This document shows, one piece after another, positions 25,728 through 37,280 of a stretch of 64,000 bases of DNA. Position numbers and translations under genes: made by a program. The DNA lies in contig CM061234.1 in NCBI GenBank assembly GCA_030844895.1, positions 11,962,043 through 12,026,042 on the forward strand, read 5' to 3'. The notes under the pieces are model-generated. The model did no database searches. It was not told the origin of the DNA and saw nothing but the letters and a program-made list of their open reading frames with translations. Position 1 is the stretch's first letter. Every line of letters starts with the position of its first letter. Source of the stretch: Ambrosia x helenae. Taxonomy: Eukaryota > Streptophyta > Magnoliopsida > Asterales > Asteraceae.

Positions 25728-26243
25728 GGCTATATGGTGTGTTCTTCTTCTCCATTCCTCTCCCTTTTCCACATCAACGTCACGTTACTCTCTCTCTCTC
25801 TTCCCTTTCCCCTATAAGAGGTGTGCTCCCGCTTCTATTTTTTTTATTCTTTTTATTTAAAAAAATATTAAAAACCACTCACACTCGCCTCTCTCACACA
25901 CCCATCTCCTTTCTCACCTCCACTCTCTCTATAAACCAGACACACAATTACACACACTCTCTTTCTCTTTCTCTCTCCCTCCCTCCCTCCCCCTCCCCCT
26001 CCCCCCTCTCTCTCTCTCTTTAAAACCAGACACACAAACACACTCTAAAACCACACACACCGACGCTCGAACCTCCGTCGATCAAACCTCCGAGGTCGGA
26101 AAAAGGAGGAAGGGAAAAAAGAAGGAAAATAGGAAAAAGGAACAAGGAGAACGGGGGATGGGAGTGGGGGGTGGGCGTTCCCAGTTGGAGATGGTCTCCA
26201 CCTCAACACACCGACCTCTTTCGCGTTTCCACTCCGCACAGCC
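25728..26243. mobile_element. Tourist-like MITE
   Basis: Flanked by TAA on both sides (25725-25727 and 26244-26246). Inverted ends are GGCTATATGGTGTG and GGCTGTGCGGAGTG. About 516 bp, with pyrimidine-rich CTCTCTCT and CCCTCCCT runs (25910-26020) and no gene. Ends are related to those at 14272 and 27702. Confidence 0.8.
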
Positions 26244-26399
26244 TAAGATAGGGAAACAAAATTGTTAACCCAACACTATCTCTTTTTTTTTACTGGATTT
26301 AGAACTACAACAAAAGCCGACTATCTTTCTGGACCATTTGATACATTGACGTATTAGAAGATGTTGATCTAAGTGTTTTTTTTGGAATGGCGAATTTCT

Positions 26400-26700
26400 T
26401 TGTGCTTGGCTACCGCACTTTCTAAATTAGAGAACCTTGTCATCCCACTTGGGCCAGACTATGTTGTTGTAACCGGGCTCACGCTAGCATCAAAGTTTGG
26501 CTTGAGCGTTCCCCTGGGAAACCATACCACCAGCTGCCACTTAATAGCCGCTGATTCTTTGTGCCGCCATAAGAGCAGAACTCTTTGGTGTAACACACGG
26601 TGGGACGAAAACCCGGGTAGGCTTGGGATTCGAACTGGCAAGCTCACAATGTCCTGCTCAAATCCTTCATTGCCATAATCCACCAAAAGTGACACAAGTG
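26400..26700 (-). mobile_element. SINE-like sequence
   Basis: On the minus strand a B-box-like CCAGTTCGAATCCCAAGC (about 26620-26640) is followed by a GC-rich body resembling the minus-strand SINEs at 42831 and 44429 (CCCGGGTTTTCGTCCC). Target duplications were not found. Confidence 0.4.
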
Positions 26701-26759
26701 GGGATCAAATTTAGATCTCCACCGGAGAACCCAAACATTCCTACAATTAGGCCACAAAT

Positions 26760-27698
26760 GGGGATTCGATGTTCATCTTTGTAGTATTTTAGAGGAGTAT
26801 TGGATTTAAATAATTTCAACTATCCGTAATTTACCGTCAACAGTCCCAACAAACGAAATGTATGCTGACAGTCTAAACTTTTAACATAATGGCTACTAAC
26901 GGACTATGACTACTAGTATACTAATTGATTATATAAATGGAGCATATTTTTTTTAGTCATAGTCCATTGGTGGCCAATATGTTAAAATGTGAGACTATGA
27001 GCATACATTTCGTTAGTTGAGACTAGTGACGACCAATTGCCAATAGTTAGGATTATATAAATTCAATACTCCTATTATATAAATATTTAGTGTGTATATA
27101 CTATATTTTGACTTGCAATGTAGAACATTGATGAGAAACTTGAAGGTTATTTATAAATTTAATTATCACTTTTAAGTATATTTTGTTCGTAAAATATTTT
27201 TTAAAGAACTGTAGGTTAACGTAATATGTAAAAAGTTTAAAGTAACCGAAAATCAGTGATACATAAAGATGTATAAACTAACTCACCTTAAAATTACGAT
27301 TTCACTTCTTGATTTACATGAATAGTCTGTTTCACTAAAGAAGTTCTCTCTAAGTTGGTAGAGATTACCTTCACAATGTTTTTCTCTAACATGATAACAG
27401 TTCACGATGTACCCCTTACTATTAATAATATAGTTAATAGAGATAATATAATTATGTAAATGACTTGTCAATTATTGTAATCCCGTGCGATAGGTATGTT
27501 ACACCTTCCATATTTCCGATAGACTTGTACTTGTATAAATATTTGTGAATGATAATGAAAGATATCAAGGAATTAATCCTAACAATAGTGATCACCGCTT
27601 CTCTTTTCAGTAATCAAGGTAATGATTATAAATAAACAAGTATATGTATTTCTTCATATCGGCTTTTACAATGAGCTTCACGAATAACTCTTCTCTTG
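26760..27698. other. No gene seen
   Basis: AT-rich DNA. An inverted similarity surrounds 26880-27010: the stretch around GTCTAAACTTTTAACATAATGG reappears inverted near AATATGTTAAAATGTGAGAC, which suggests a small foldback element. No coding signal. Confidence 0.4.
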
Positions 27699-27727
27699 TT
27701 AGGTTTTATGGTGTGGAGCCGGCATAG

Positions 27728-28013
27728 TATTAAGGATACTATCACAAACAAAAAGTCAAGTCAAAATCTCCGTCAATACTACTAATTAATTATCCCATAT
27801 TCACCTCCTTGATCATTGACTATTAACATTAAGTCAAGTCAAAGTCATGGTTAAGTTACTGATTGATTACTCCAAATTCATCCCATTGACCATTAACTGT
27901 AATTATATTCTTACCTTGACCATTGACTGTAACAATGTATTTATACCCTCATCTTGTATGTAAAGTTTTACAAAAATTCACAAAAATCATTCTCCGTGTT
28001 TACTAGATTTATA
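27728..28013 (+). repeat. 5' LTR of the Copia element (286 bp)
   Basis: Begins TATTAAGGATACTATC and ends GTTTACTAGATTTATA. Compared with the 3' LTR it has one 47-bp segment more (around 27780-27830) and scattered substitutions. The repeated AGTCAAGTCAAAGTC and CCTTGACCATTGACTGTAA words are LTR-internal. Confidence 0.9.
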
Positions 28014-28111
28014 TGGTATCACAGCCACATACACTCTAACGAGTACTCCACTGATCCGACCTTGCATCCTTTATTTTTTTTTTTCTTTTTCCAACCAAAA
28101 CCTCACTTCCG

Positions 28112-31100
28112 ATGGCATCCCAACTCGTTCACACCTGAAACTACAATTGGTCTAGCAATGATACCCGCCATTATCGCTTCTCGACCTCAAACCCACCATC
28201 CCACAACCGCCCCTCCTCCTGGTCAAACAAACATACATCCCCAAATCCGAACAACCGCACCACCCGAAGCAATACCTTTGCCACTAGTGCCAAATTCCTG
28301 GCCATGAAACAAAGGACTGTCGCAAACTTAGTCGCTTCCTACGCGACCATTAAGTCTCTACTCAAGGATCATCATTCGCAAATCCGATTGTGAATCATAC
28401 CTCTCCTCATGCCGCGGCTTTAAACCCTCCATGGATGTGAGACACCGGGGCATCCGATCACACTGCCATTAATCCAAACTCAGTGCATGTTCTTTCCAAA
28501 TACGATGGCCCGGATGAGATTGTTTTGGGTGACAATAAATCGCTTCCTATCACACATACTGCCATACTGGTCACACAACTCTTCAAACCAACTCACGACC
28601 ACTATTCTTAAATAATGTTTTAATTGCTCTTAATCTTCGCAATAATCTTATTTCAGTCGCAAAACTTAGTCGTACTAACCAAGTTTCTGTTGATTTTTTT
28701 CAATATCATTTCTTGGTTAAGGATCTACGCACGGGGGCGCGTCTCATGCGGGGCATGAATGTCAATGACGTTTACTACGGACCAACCACACTCTTTCCTC
28801 AAATCAATGCAACAATAACAACAAGATCTCTACTCGCGTGGCACCATATCCTTGGACATCCTTCGTTTCAAGTTTTCAAGTCCTTAATTTCTAAATTGGG
28901 ACTTAATGGTAATAAAGTGTCATTTGAATCTTTTCATTGTAAATCTTGTTCATTAAACAAAAGCCACAAAATTCATTTCGGTAAAAACTCATTTGTTGCA
29001 AACAAACCATTACAACTCGTTTACTTAGATGTATGGGGACCAGTCCAAACATCCATTGATGGCTTCAAGTACTATGTCATATTTGTTGATTACTTTTCTA
29101 AATACATTTGGTTATATCCAATAAAAAGAAAATCCGACGTTTCGATCCTTTTTCCACAATTCAAATCACTAGTGGAAAACTTTTTTCAAACACCTCTTAT
29201 CTCTCTATTTACTGACAATGGCGGTGAGTACATTGGTCTTAAACCATTTCTCACCACCCATGGAATTTCTCATTACACCACACCCCCTTATACACCCGAA
29301 CAAAATGGAGTAGCCGAACGACGCCACCGACATGTTGTTGAAACGGGCCTTGCCCTACTCTACTATGTCTACCTACCATCACATTTTTGGTCACATGCCT
29401 TCCAAGCCGCTACTTATCTAATAAATCGTCTACCCACAACCATCTTGAATAACAAATTACCTTATGACATGTTGTTCAATGCTGCTCCCACCTACTCCAA
29501 ACTAAAACCGTTTGGATGTCTTTGTTACCCTTGGCTACGCCTATACACCACCTCCAAATTACAATCACGTTCCGCCTCATGCATTTTTCTTGGTTATTCC
29601 TCTACCAAATCCGCTTACAAATGCTTTGATCCGACTACCAACAAATTATATCACTCACGACATGTTGAGTTCATTCCACACCTTTTCCCTTTTCATGACA
29701 CAATCTCCACACCAACTGCCATCTCCTTTGAATCTTTCCTAAACCTTAAAACTTCATCACATACTATTTCAACCACCTCACCCAATCCTACATCTATTAT
29801 TGTCTCACCACCAAACCTCACTTCCGCCCACTTACCACCCACACTCTTACATCAGCCTACAACCAATAACTCACCTTTACCCGAAAACCATCCCACACCC
29901 ATAACCCCACATACACCCATTACCACACCTACACCCGTGACCATCCCACCTCCCTCCTTCGCAACTGAATCTTCACCAAAACCAAACAATCACTCATCCG
30001 CCACCACTCCTCCCACACATACATCACCCGTACCCTCATCCTCACTACCATCCACTCCCGATCCCATACCATCCATTGAACCGAACCCACACTTGCCACA
30101 CTGACCCCCCGCTAATCGAAACCTAACCCAAAGTATTTCAACCCAAACTTTGTTAACTCTACTACTCGCCACCCCATTCCAAACACCATGGAACCCTCCA
30201 CTCACACTCAAGCCATGCGAGATCCTGCATGGAGACAAGCCATGGACCTTGAGTATAATGCCCTTCTCAAAAATCAAACCTGGGAACTTGTACCACAAAC
30301 CAACCAACATCCAATTGGCTGCAAATGGGTCTTCGGCATCAAACGAAAACCCGATGGCACCATTGAAAAATATAAAGCACGTCTAGTTGCTAAGGGCTTC
30401 CACCAACAATATGGTAAGGACTATTTTGAAACCTTTAGCCCAGTCACCAAACCAGTCACTATTCGCATAGTCCTTTCCATTGCCATCTCTCGTGGTTGGT
30501 CGTTACGTCAACTCGACGTCAATAACGCATTCCTTAATGGTACTCTTCATGAAGATGTATACATGATTCAACCGCCCGATTTCACAAACTCGGAGTTCCC
30601 CACACACATTTGCAAACTTAAAAAATCACTTTACGGGCTCAAACAAGCTCCAAGGGCATGGTATAATGAACTCACTGCTTTTCTTCTAAAACTCGGTTTT
30701 CAAAAGTCCCTATCCGATCCATCCATTTTCATCTACAATAAGCATGGAATCACTTCCTACCTTCTTGTTTATGTAGATGACATTGTTCTTATGGGTAGCC
30801 ATGATCACTTCTTGAACACCTTCGTTCAAGCTTTAAGTGATAAATTCTCCATCAAAGATCTTGGTCCACTTCATCACTTCTTGGGCATTGAGGTAATCCC
30901 AACACCTCAAGGCTTATTTCTTTCACAACACAGACACATTCAAGACATCTTAACCAACTTCAAAATGGACGGTTCCAAGGAGGTCCTCACCCCCCTAAGC
31001 GTTTCCGACCCTCTTACCCCCCCCCCCCAGATACCTCTACATCCGTTGACCCAACCCCTTACCGCCAACTTGTTAGCACTCTTCAATATCTTGCTTTCAC

Positions 31101-31670
31101 TCGGCCAGATATTTCTTTCGCAGTCAACAAACTTTCTCAGTTCATGCACAACCCAAAACAGTCACGCTGGCAAGCTCTCAAACGGGTTCTCCGCTATTTA
31201 AAAGGAACTGTACACCATGGGTTATTTTTAAATAAAATGTCCTCACTTGATTTACAAGCTTTTTCGGATTCAGATTGGGGAGGCATACATGATGGAGGGA
31301 GATCTACTACCGCTTATCTATTATATCTTGGATCTAATATCATCTCTTGGCGCTCCTCTCGACAAAAAAGGTCTCCCGCTCTTCAACTGAAGCAGAATAT
31401 AAAGCACTCGCAAATGCCGCAACTGAAATCTCATGGGTTAAAAATCTTCTCCAAGAACTTGGCCTTCACACGATGCGCACCCCAACTCTATTTTGTGATA
31501 ACACCGGTGCTACTTACCTATGTGCTAACCCGGTCTACCACTCACGTATGAAACATGTAGCTCTCGACTACCACTTTGTTCGTGAACAAGTCAATGCCGG
31601 TCAAATAAAGGTTTTTCATATTAGTTCAAAGGATCAACTAGCCAATGTCCTCACCAAACCGTTACCCTGA
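28112..31670 (+). pseudogene. Copia gag-pol with stops and frameshifts
   Basis: Gag is reduced to a short stretch with a CCHC knuckle (C-H-stop-CQIPGHETKDC, 28279-28320) that has TAG in place of its second residue. Protease DTGASDH (about 28440) is preceded by a TGA. The clean 28713-30104 block holds the pre-integrase zinc motif (WHHILGHP...CKSC) and integrase D-D-E (LDVWGP, FTDNGGEY, PEQNGVAERR). RT follows from 30188 (AFLNGTLHEDVYM, LVYVDDIVLMGS, LHHFLGIE). RNase H runs to 31670 (FSDSDWGG, STEAEYKALANAATE, DYHFVREQV, VLTKPLP). Frame breaks occur at about 30105-30188, in a C12 run at 31017-31028, and near 31370. The element could not encode an intact polyprotein as it stands. Confidence 0.92.
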
Positions 31671-31734
31671 TTACCATTTCTCTCATTCTGTTCCAAGATT
31701 GGAGTCTCCGATGGATCCTCCATCTTGCGGGGCG

Positions 31735-31973
31735 TATCAAGGATGCTATCACAAACAACAAGTCAAGTCAAAGTCTCGGTCAATGCAACTAAGTCAAGTC
31801 AAAGTCATGGTCAAGCTACTAATTGATTACCCCAAATTCATCCCCTTGACCATTGACTGTAATTATATTCTTACCTTGACCATTGACTGTAACAATGTAT
31901 TTATACCATCATCTTGTATGTAAAGTTGTACAACAATTCACAAAAATCATTCTCTGTGTTTACTAGATTTATA
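31735..31973 (+). repeat. 3' LTR of the Copia element (239 bp)
   Basis: Begins TATCAAGGATGCTATC and ends GTTTACTAGATTTATA, then the target duplication CATAG. Shorter than the 5' LTR by one internal 47-bp indel. Confidence 0.9.
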
Positions 31974-32411
31974 CATAGGGCCGGTATGCCTATGCCGGAC
32001 CGGCGCACACCACCACCTATGCCGGCAACGGCACGAGCATCCAATTGTTGCCGGGTATGACGTCCCTCTTGATTGGTTTTTTTTTATGGAATGAATGATG
32101 CTTCTACCCCACGCTGATGTGGCATTTGAGGTAGAGGACCATCATGGATGATGGGCGTTCTCCACACCCTATAGTCTTAACTATCTTTGATAAAATGAAA
32201 TGTATTTAATGATTAAGAGAACTTTTAAGATGGTCAAAGTGTATCCATGGTCGTTCGAGGGTTTTACCACGAAACTCGTTCCAAAACTTATCGCTTTCAC
32301 AGTTTTTTAGCCATTCGGTGAGTTTTTGAGGCATTTTCCCAAACCTATTAATTAATGGTTCGCATTTTTGAAAACATCAAAAGTTGAACACTAGTTTGAG
32401 AAGTATTATCT

Positions 32412-32537
32412 TTTTTTTTTTAACGGCAAATTTTTATTACACCTTTATTCCACCTCCCCTTGCATTTGCAAGGATTTGAATTCACAACCTTACATTTGTA
32501 AGGGGGGACACCATACCACTAGACCAAGAGGTCATGA
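32412..32537 (-). mobile_element. tRNA-derived SINE with 17-bp target duplication
   Basis: Perfect direct repeat TTTGAGAAGTATTATCT flanks it (32395-32411 and 32538-32554). On the minus strand an A-box (TTGGTCTAGTGGTATGG) and B-box (GTGAATTCAAATCC) lie in a body of about 125 bp ending GCCGTTA and an A-run. This is a textbook 5'-complete SINE insertion. Confidence 0.93.
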
Positions 32538-32606
32538 TTTGAGAAGTATTATCTAATATTTTGGCCTTTTGGGTATAGTTTAGAGGTAAAATTTTGTATC
32601 GTAGTG

Positions 32607-33262
32607 TAGGGGTGTGCATGAGTCGGTTTGGTTTGGTTTTTACCATTAATCATAACCATAACTGTTATTTTGGTTATGGGATTTCCTTAACCATAACCAT
32701 AACCAAACTTTGGTTATGGTTAATCGGTTATGAATTCGGTTATAGTTCGGTTATGGTTATTTCGGTTATTAACCACAAACTTCAAGTAAAACTAACTTTC
32801 GACTAAAGTTTAAAAATTAAAATCGCGTGGGTTTACAAAATAAAAAATGGAACCTACGATAATGGACTTAGCTTAAGTTTTTTTATAAGACTAACAAGAT
32901 TACATTTTTTGTTAAACTACCAATGGGAGATATTTGTTAATAAGATATTTCTAGACAATAAAAAAAACTTACCTAAGCCTAAGTTTAATTATTTATTAAA
33001 ATAAAGGTTATCTACATCAAGATCGTTTTGTTACTAGCATATTTTTGTCTTAGTAAAAAACCTATACATGGTTAGTGTAAAACATAAACCTTTTACATAG
33101 ACTTAAAAATAGAAGTTCGGTTCGGTTTTGGTTATATCGGTTAACCAAAGTTTCATAACCATGACCATAACCATTGGTTATGTCGGTTATCGGTTAAAAT
33201 CGATTTAATTATGTTGGTTATGATTCGGTTATTGATTATGGCGGTTAATTTTGCTCACCCTA
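32607..33262. mobile_element. Non-autonomous hAT-like element (GGTTATGG-word family)
   Basis: Perfect 8-bp duplication TCGTAGTG (32599-32606 and 33263-33270). Ends TAGGGGTGTGCA and TTGCTCACCCTA. The interior is dominated by GGTTATGGTTATTCGG-type words near both ends and AT-rich DNA in the middle. No ORF. Confidence 0.9.
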
Positions 33263-33521
33263 TCGTAGTGTATATTTCAAGACTCCAAAACAAGATGCAA
33301 GCCATTATAGAATATTCTTTCGCCTTCTGTTTGTAAAAGTTGTTATTTTCATAAACTTAAGAACCTTTCCAATTTTTAGGTTTTATAAAACACTTTTGAT
33401 TTGATAAACCCAAAATAAATAAATACATATATACATATATACATTTGGTATAGTTTATAGAAAAAAAATACTTTAATTAGCGTTATAAAACTATAAATAT
33501 TTTTATGTTATCCTTTTTTTT

Positions 33522-33665
33522 AACGGCTTAATTTCCTTCCCATGTTGTCAAGACTTTGACTCCAAAAATTATGTTGTTTCCTTATACCTCTTAGGAGGCT
33601 TGAACTTCACGACCTCCCCTCTAAAATCCCAACGCCTTTATCATCACACTATAAAGGGTGGGGCT
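33522..33665 (-). mobile_element. SINE-like sequence with GCCGTTA tail
   Basis: On the minus strand it ends GCCGTTA followed by an A-run, as in the SINEs at 32412 and 61100. The body contains a degenerate B-box-like GTGAAGTTCAAGCC (about 33604-33617). Duplications were not resolved. Confidence 0.5.
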
Positions 33666-33703
33666 GTGTGGTGGAGGTCAAATGATTACTATGTTATTAC
33701 ATA

Positions 33704-36657
33704 CTAGTAGGAAACCCGCGCGATGCGACGGGAGCGATATTTTACCTTGTGATACTCATTTCTTATTCTACTAATATTTGTTGTGACATGATTGTGGTGG
33801 ATATACGTTATAAGCGCTACACATGTCTAGTAACTAACAAATTTAGCATTTAAATTATCAAGTACTTTAAGAAACCATTGATGCAATAAACTAATATATG
33901 AATAAAGAAAAATAAGTCTTAAACATAAAAGTTCAAAACTCAGTACTAAGTGTGAACTACCTAAATCATGATGAGATCAATTTAGTAATACTCCTTCTTA
34001 ATCTGAATAATCTCACCCATAATTTCATACAACCATTTGTCATCAAAAGTGATCCTTAGAATTTCTTCTATCTTACAATGTTTGATTGTTACATCTTTTG
34101 AGGATGAAAACAAAGGAAAATATTAAATCACTGTAAAAAAATATCTATTAATCTGACACAGAAACTATGAGTTAATGTGTAGACATTGGATTATGATTTC
34201 AACTTCTGACCAACCTTCATATTCTTTCGTATGTGGTCTTTGGATCAATCCGTTCTATTTAAAATGAATGAATTAAATTAAAGCAACTCAATCAATAACT
34301 AAAAACCAAATGAAATAGTTTAGCATATGAATAAGATAACCTATTATTGAAAAACGATTACTAGTATTAGTTTTAAAAATACATTTACCGGTATTGGTTC
34401 GGTTCATCATAGTACCAGCACTCGTTATAGCTTGTGATAAAAAACATATTCTAATACAACTTTTTCAACTAAATGTATACGGGAATGTCGAAAAAAAATA
34501 AATAATTTATAGTGTCAAAGACGTATATTATTTACACTAAGGCATTATTTGCTTGTACATTTCAATCCACACATCAATATTGACTAAGACATACATCAAA
34601 ACGTTGATAAAAATGAGCAGGTAGTCACGATATTTTTTAATCTTTTTAAAACATAATAGTTTAAAAGTTATGATAGGGTTAAATAAAAGAATTATAATTT
34701 TGTAGGGGGGTGTGAAAAGCGTAACTACTAACTAAATAATTAAATATGAGGGAATTAAAGAGTAAATTAATAAATATCCTTCGAAAAAATATGACAAAAA
34801 TCATATACGCCCTTCTTAGTTTATAAATTGTGATTATCCTTTCAAGACACTAAAAATTATCATATTTACCAATTCCTTAGTAAAAAATATAACTAGTTAA
34901 CTATAGCAGTCCTAAAACATGATATTTTATTTACTATGCACTTTCAAAGAATATAAAATAACCAAAATTTTAATACAGGTAAAGCGGGATTGTTAGGCGA
35001 ATCCACACATTTTATTCTTTTACTATAAATTTTATTAATAAATAATGCGTTGAAATTGATAGAAATAGAGAACTTACGTAGGATCAATGCACACCCAATC
35101 TCCTTCTCGTGGACGAACATTTAGATGATAATAAAATGATCAATTAATGTGAAAATAAAAAAAATAATCTCAAAAACGAAAATTTAAATAAATATAAATA
35201 TCACCTCACTAAATTCTCATTGAAAATTAGACTTGTTGGGACTCAACATTGCATCATAGCAAATAACCTCAACACTATTATCACCATCGTTGTTGAATAA
35301 AAACATATACAATATACCGCATAATACAAAAAAAAACATGTTAATATAAGAGATATATAAAAAATCAAACTTTAAAAAATACAACATTAAACGCGTGTAC
35401 GACTATTGGTTTGTTCAAATCAGTATGTTTCTCATTGAAATGAATCTACAACACCAAAATTGTTAAAAATAAAATCATATATGCATTGATGTTTATAAGA
35501 AAACGTATTAATATATTAGATTTATATAATATTAACTTTTATATAAAATATGAAAACCATAAACTAACAAAGAACTAACCTAAGAAGCTTCATTCTTTGA
35601 AGTTAGATTCAGATCCATAACTATTTTTTTAGCAAATGAAATAGGTGTGTATGATTATGTATATATTTACCAGATAAACTCTAGTAGCAAATTTTAGAGT
35701 TTAAATTTAAAAATTGTTTCCCGCTTGACTCACTATAATATTTTTTTACTCCTTTAAATTAGGAAGGTTTTTTGATAAAAAAAAACATGTTTAATCGATT
35801 ATTTAAAAAATATTTGACATGCTTTTATATTTTAGGTTGTTAAACTTGTAAAAATAAGCCTAAAAAAATAGGAAACTTTGTTGAGAATATCCACAAGTTT
35901 TTTTTTTTTTTTTTTTTTTTGTGTTGTGTTTATGATAAAAAAAATTGTTTAATAACAATTAGCATATTATTGGTAATATCATCAACACACTCATAATTAT
36001 GATAATAAAAACAACTATATAACATTAAATTAGCTTATACTTCTAATCTATATAAACTTATCGATGCATGACTTATTTTCATAATTAAAAAATAAGTGGT
36101 CAGTAATAATTATCATTATTTTGTTACTATCAACACACTAAAAATTATGATAATAAAAAATACTTATATAATATCTAGTTAGCTTTTTAAACATATAACC
36201 TATATAAACGACTAAAATAAACTCTTAATGTAGATTGCATTTGGAGAAATAAATTCAATTAGTGTTTAATATCCGTATGCTAAGGCAATAATCACTTGTA
36301 CATAAGGCATCTCTTCTTGTACATTTCAATCAACACATCGATATTGACTAAGAAAAACATTGAAACGTCAACAAAAATGAGCAGGTCGTCATGGTATTTT
36401 CGAATGTTTTTAAAAGATAATATTTTTAAAGTTATGATAGAATTAAATAAAAGAATAATAATTTTATAGAGGATGGAAAAAAAATGTAACTACTAACTAA
36501 AAATTAGGGAATTAAAGTGTAAATAAGGTAGGGTATTAAAGTGTAAATATTGTATGAATGACTATTTTACTCTCATTTCAGAGTTATTAAAGAAAAATTA
36601 GTTCTTAACTTTTGGGTATCTTAAACTACCCCTACTTCATGCATTATAATATAGTAT
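33704..36657 (-). mobile_element. Helitron-like non-autonomous element
   Basis: Read on the minus strand, the 3' end carries a GC-rich stretch (CCCGTCGCATCGCGCGGG) about ten bases before CTAGT at 33704-33707. The proposed 5' end at about 36657 (TATACTATATTATAATGC) resembles the starts of the Helitron-like elements at 45498 and 45708. No Rep/helicase is encoded. An internal block of about 235 bp is duplicated in direct orientation. The 5' boundary is less certain than the 3' end. Confidence 0.55.
34537..36535. repeat. Direct repeat pair of about 235 bp, 1.75 kb apart
   Basis: 34537-34770 and 36290-36535 share TTGTACATTTCAATC, ATATTGACTAAGA, AAAAATGAGCAGGT and GTAACTACTAACTAA in the same order and orientation, with moderate divergence. 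They lie inside the Helitron-like segment. No coding or LTR signature lies between them. Confidence 0.7.
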
Positions 36658-36774
36658 AAATTAATCATTTGAATATCCTTTTTGTGATATAAAACTATAA
36701 AAGCACCACTAAAGTGGCCTTTTTGTTATCCTTGTAGTGATAGCTTTTATATTAATGAAAGTGTAAGTACGTTG

Positions 36775-36828
36775 GGGGAAGGGATAACGTACAAAGCATC
36801 TTAACGTAAGAAGCATAAGAAGCTTTCT
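36775..36828 (+). repeat. Left terminal inverted repeat of the MULE
   Basis: About 54 bp ending in AGAAGCATAAGAAGC, matching the inverted right end at 42122-42171 with gaps. It matches the terminus at 59545-59591 more closely, and that similarity continues inward for about 130 bp (TAATCTAACCAGGGGTAA). Confidence 0.85.
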
Positions 36829-37280
36829 GAGCCATTGGATTTAGGCGGTGGTAAGATTGTAATTAACAAACCTAATCATACTTCAGTTAATCTAACCAGG
36901 GGTAATTTAGGGAAAAGGCGTTTTAATTTTGAGAGATCGTAACAACAGAGCTTCAAAACAATCAATCGAAACATAAAATCAAACAAAAAATTTTCAACGA
37001 TTAAACATTATTTGAAACCGATTAAATGTTCATAATCATCACACAAATCAAAAACATTGGATTGAATCAAATAACAGATCATATTTGCTGGAAAAATCAG
37101 AAAACAGAGCATTACAATAGAATTGTTAAAATCATTATAATCCTATTAAAAAACACAATCAACACATATAATACTCATGTAAACATACTATTATAATAAA
37201 TGTAATTAGAATTAAAGAAAAAAAAATTGGATTTTAAAAAGTTTCAGATTATGAACAAATCACAGAAGTTTGTATGTTTG

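Larger units (their letters stand above)
27728..31973 (+). mobile_element. Complete, mutated Ty1/Copia retrotransposon (4,246 bp)
   Basis: 5' LTR 27728-28013, 3' LTR 31735-31973, perfect 5-bp duplication CATAG (27723-27727 and 31974-31978). The primer binding site TGGTATCACAGCC directly follows the 5' LTR and resembles the initiator-Met tRNA site with one mismatch. A purine-rich CTTGCGGGGCG precedes the 3' LTR. The domain order protease, integrase, RT, RNase H is that of Copia. The LTRs begin TAT and end ATA rather than TG..CA. Confidence 0.93.
27702..32176. mobile_element. Tourist-like MITE split by a Copia element
   Basis: TTA flanks both ends (27699-27701 and 32177-32179). Inverted ends are GGTTTTATGGTGTGGAG and GACTATAGGGTGTGGAG, the same terminal family as 13974-14272. 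Only about 220 bp belongs to the MITE itself. The rest is the Copia insertion at 27728-31973 with its duplicated CATAG. Confidence 0.8.

Noticed and set aside
25691..26023. Ser/Pro/Leu-rich 110-codon ORF
   Set aside because: Lies largely inside a MITE with TAA duplications and reads through CT microsatellites.
28014..28026. Possible tRNA fragment
   Set aside because: It is the primer binding site of the Copia element, directly after the 5' LTR.
29990..30310. 106-codon minus-strand ORF over the Copia element
   Set aside because: Antisense to the integrase-RT linker; Copia domains are clearly on the plus strand.
34537..36535. LTR pair of a small retrotransposon
   Set aside because: The repeats lack TG..CA-type ends, a PBS, a polypurine tract and flanking duplications; they sit inside a Helitron-like segment.
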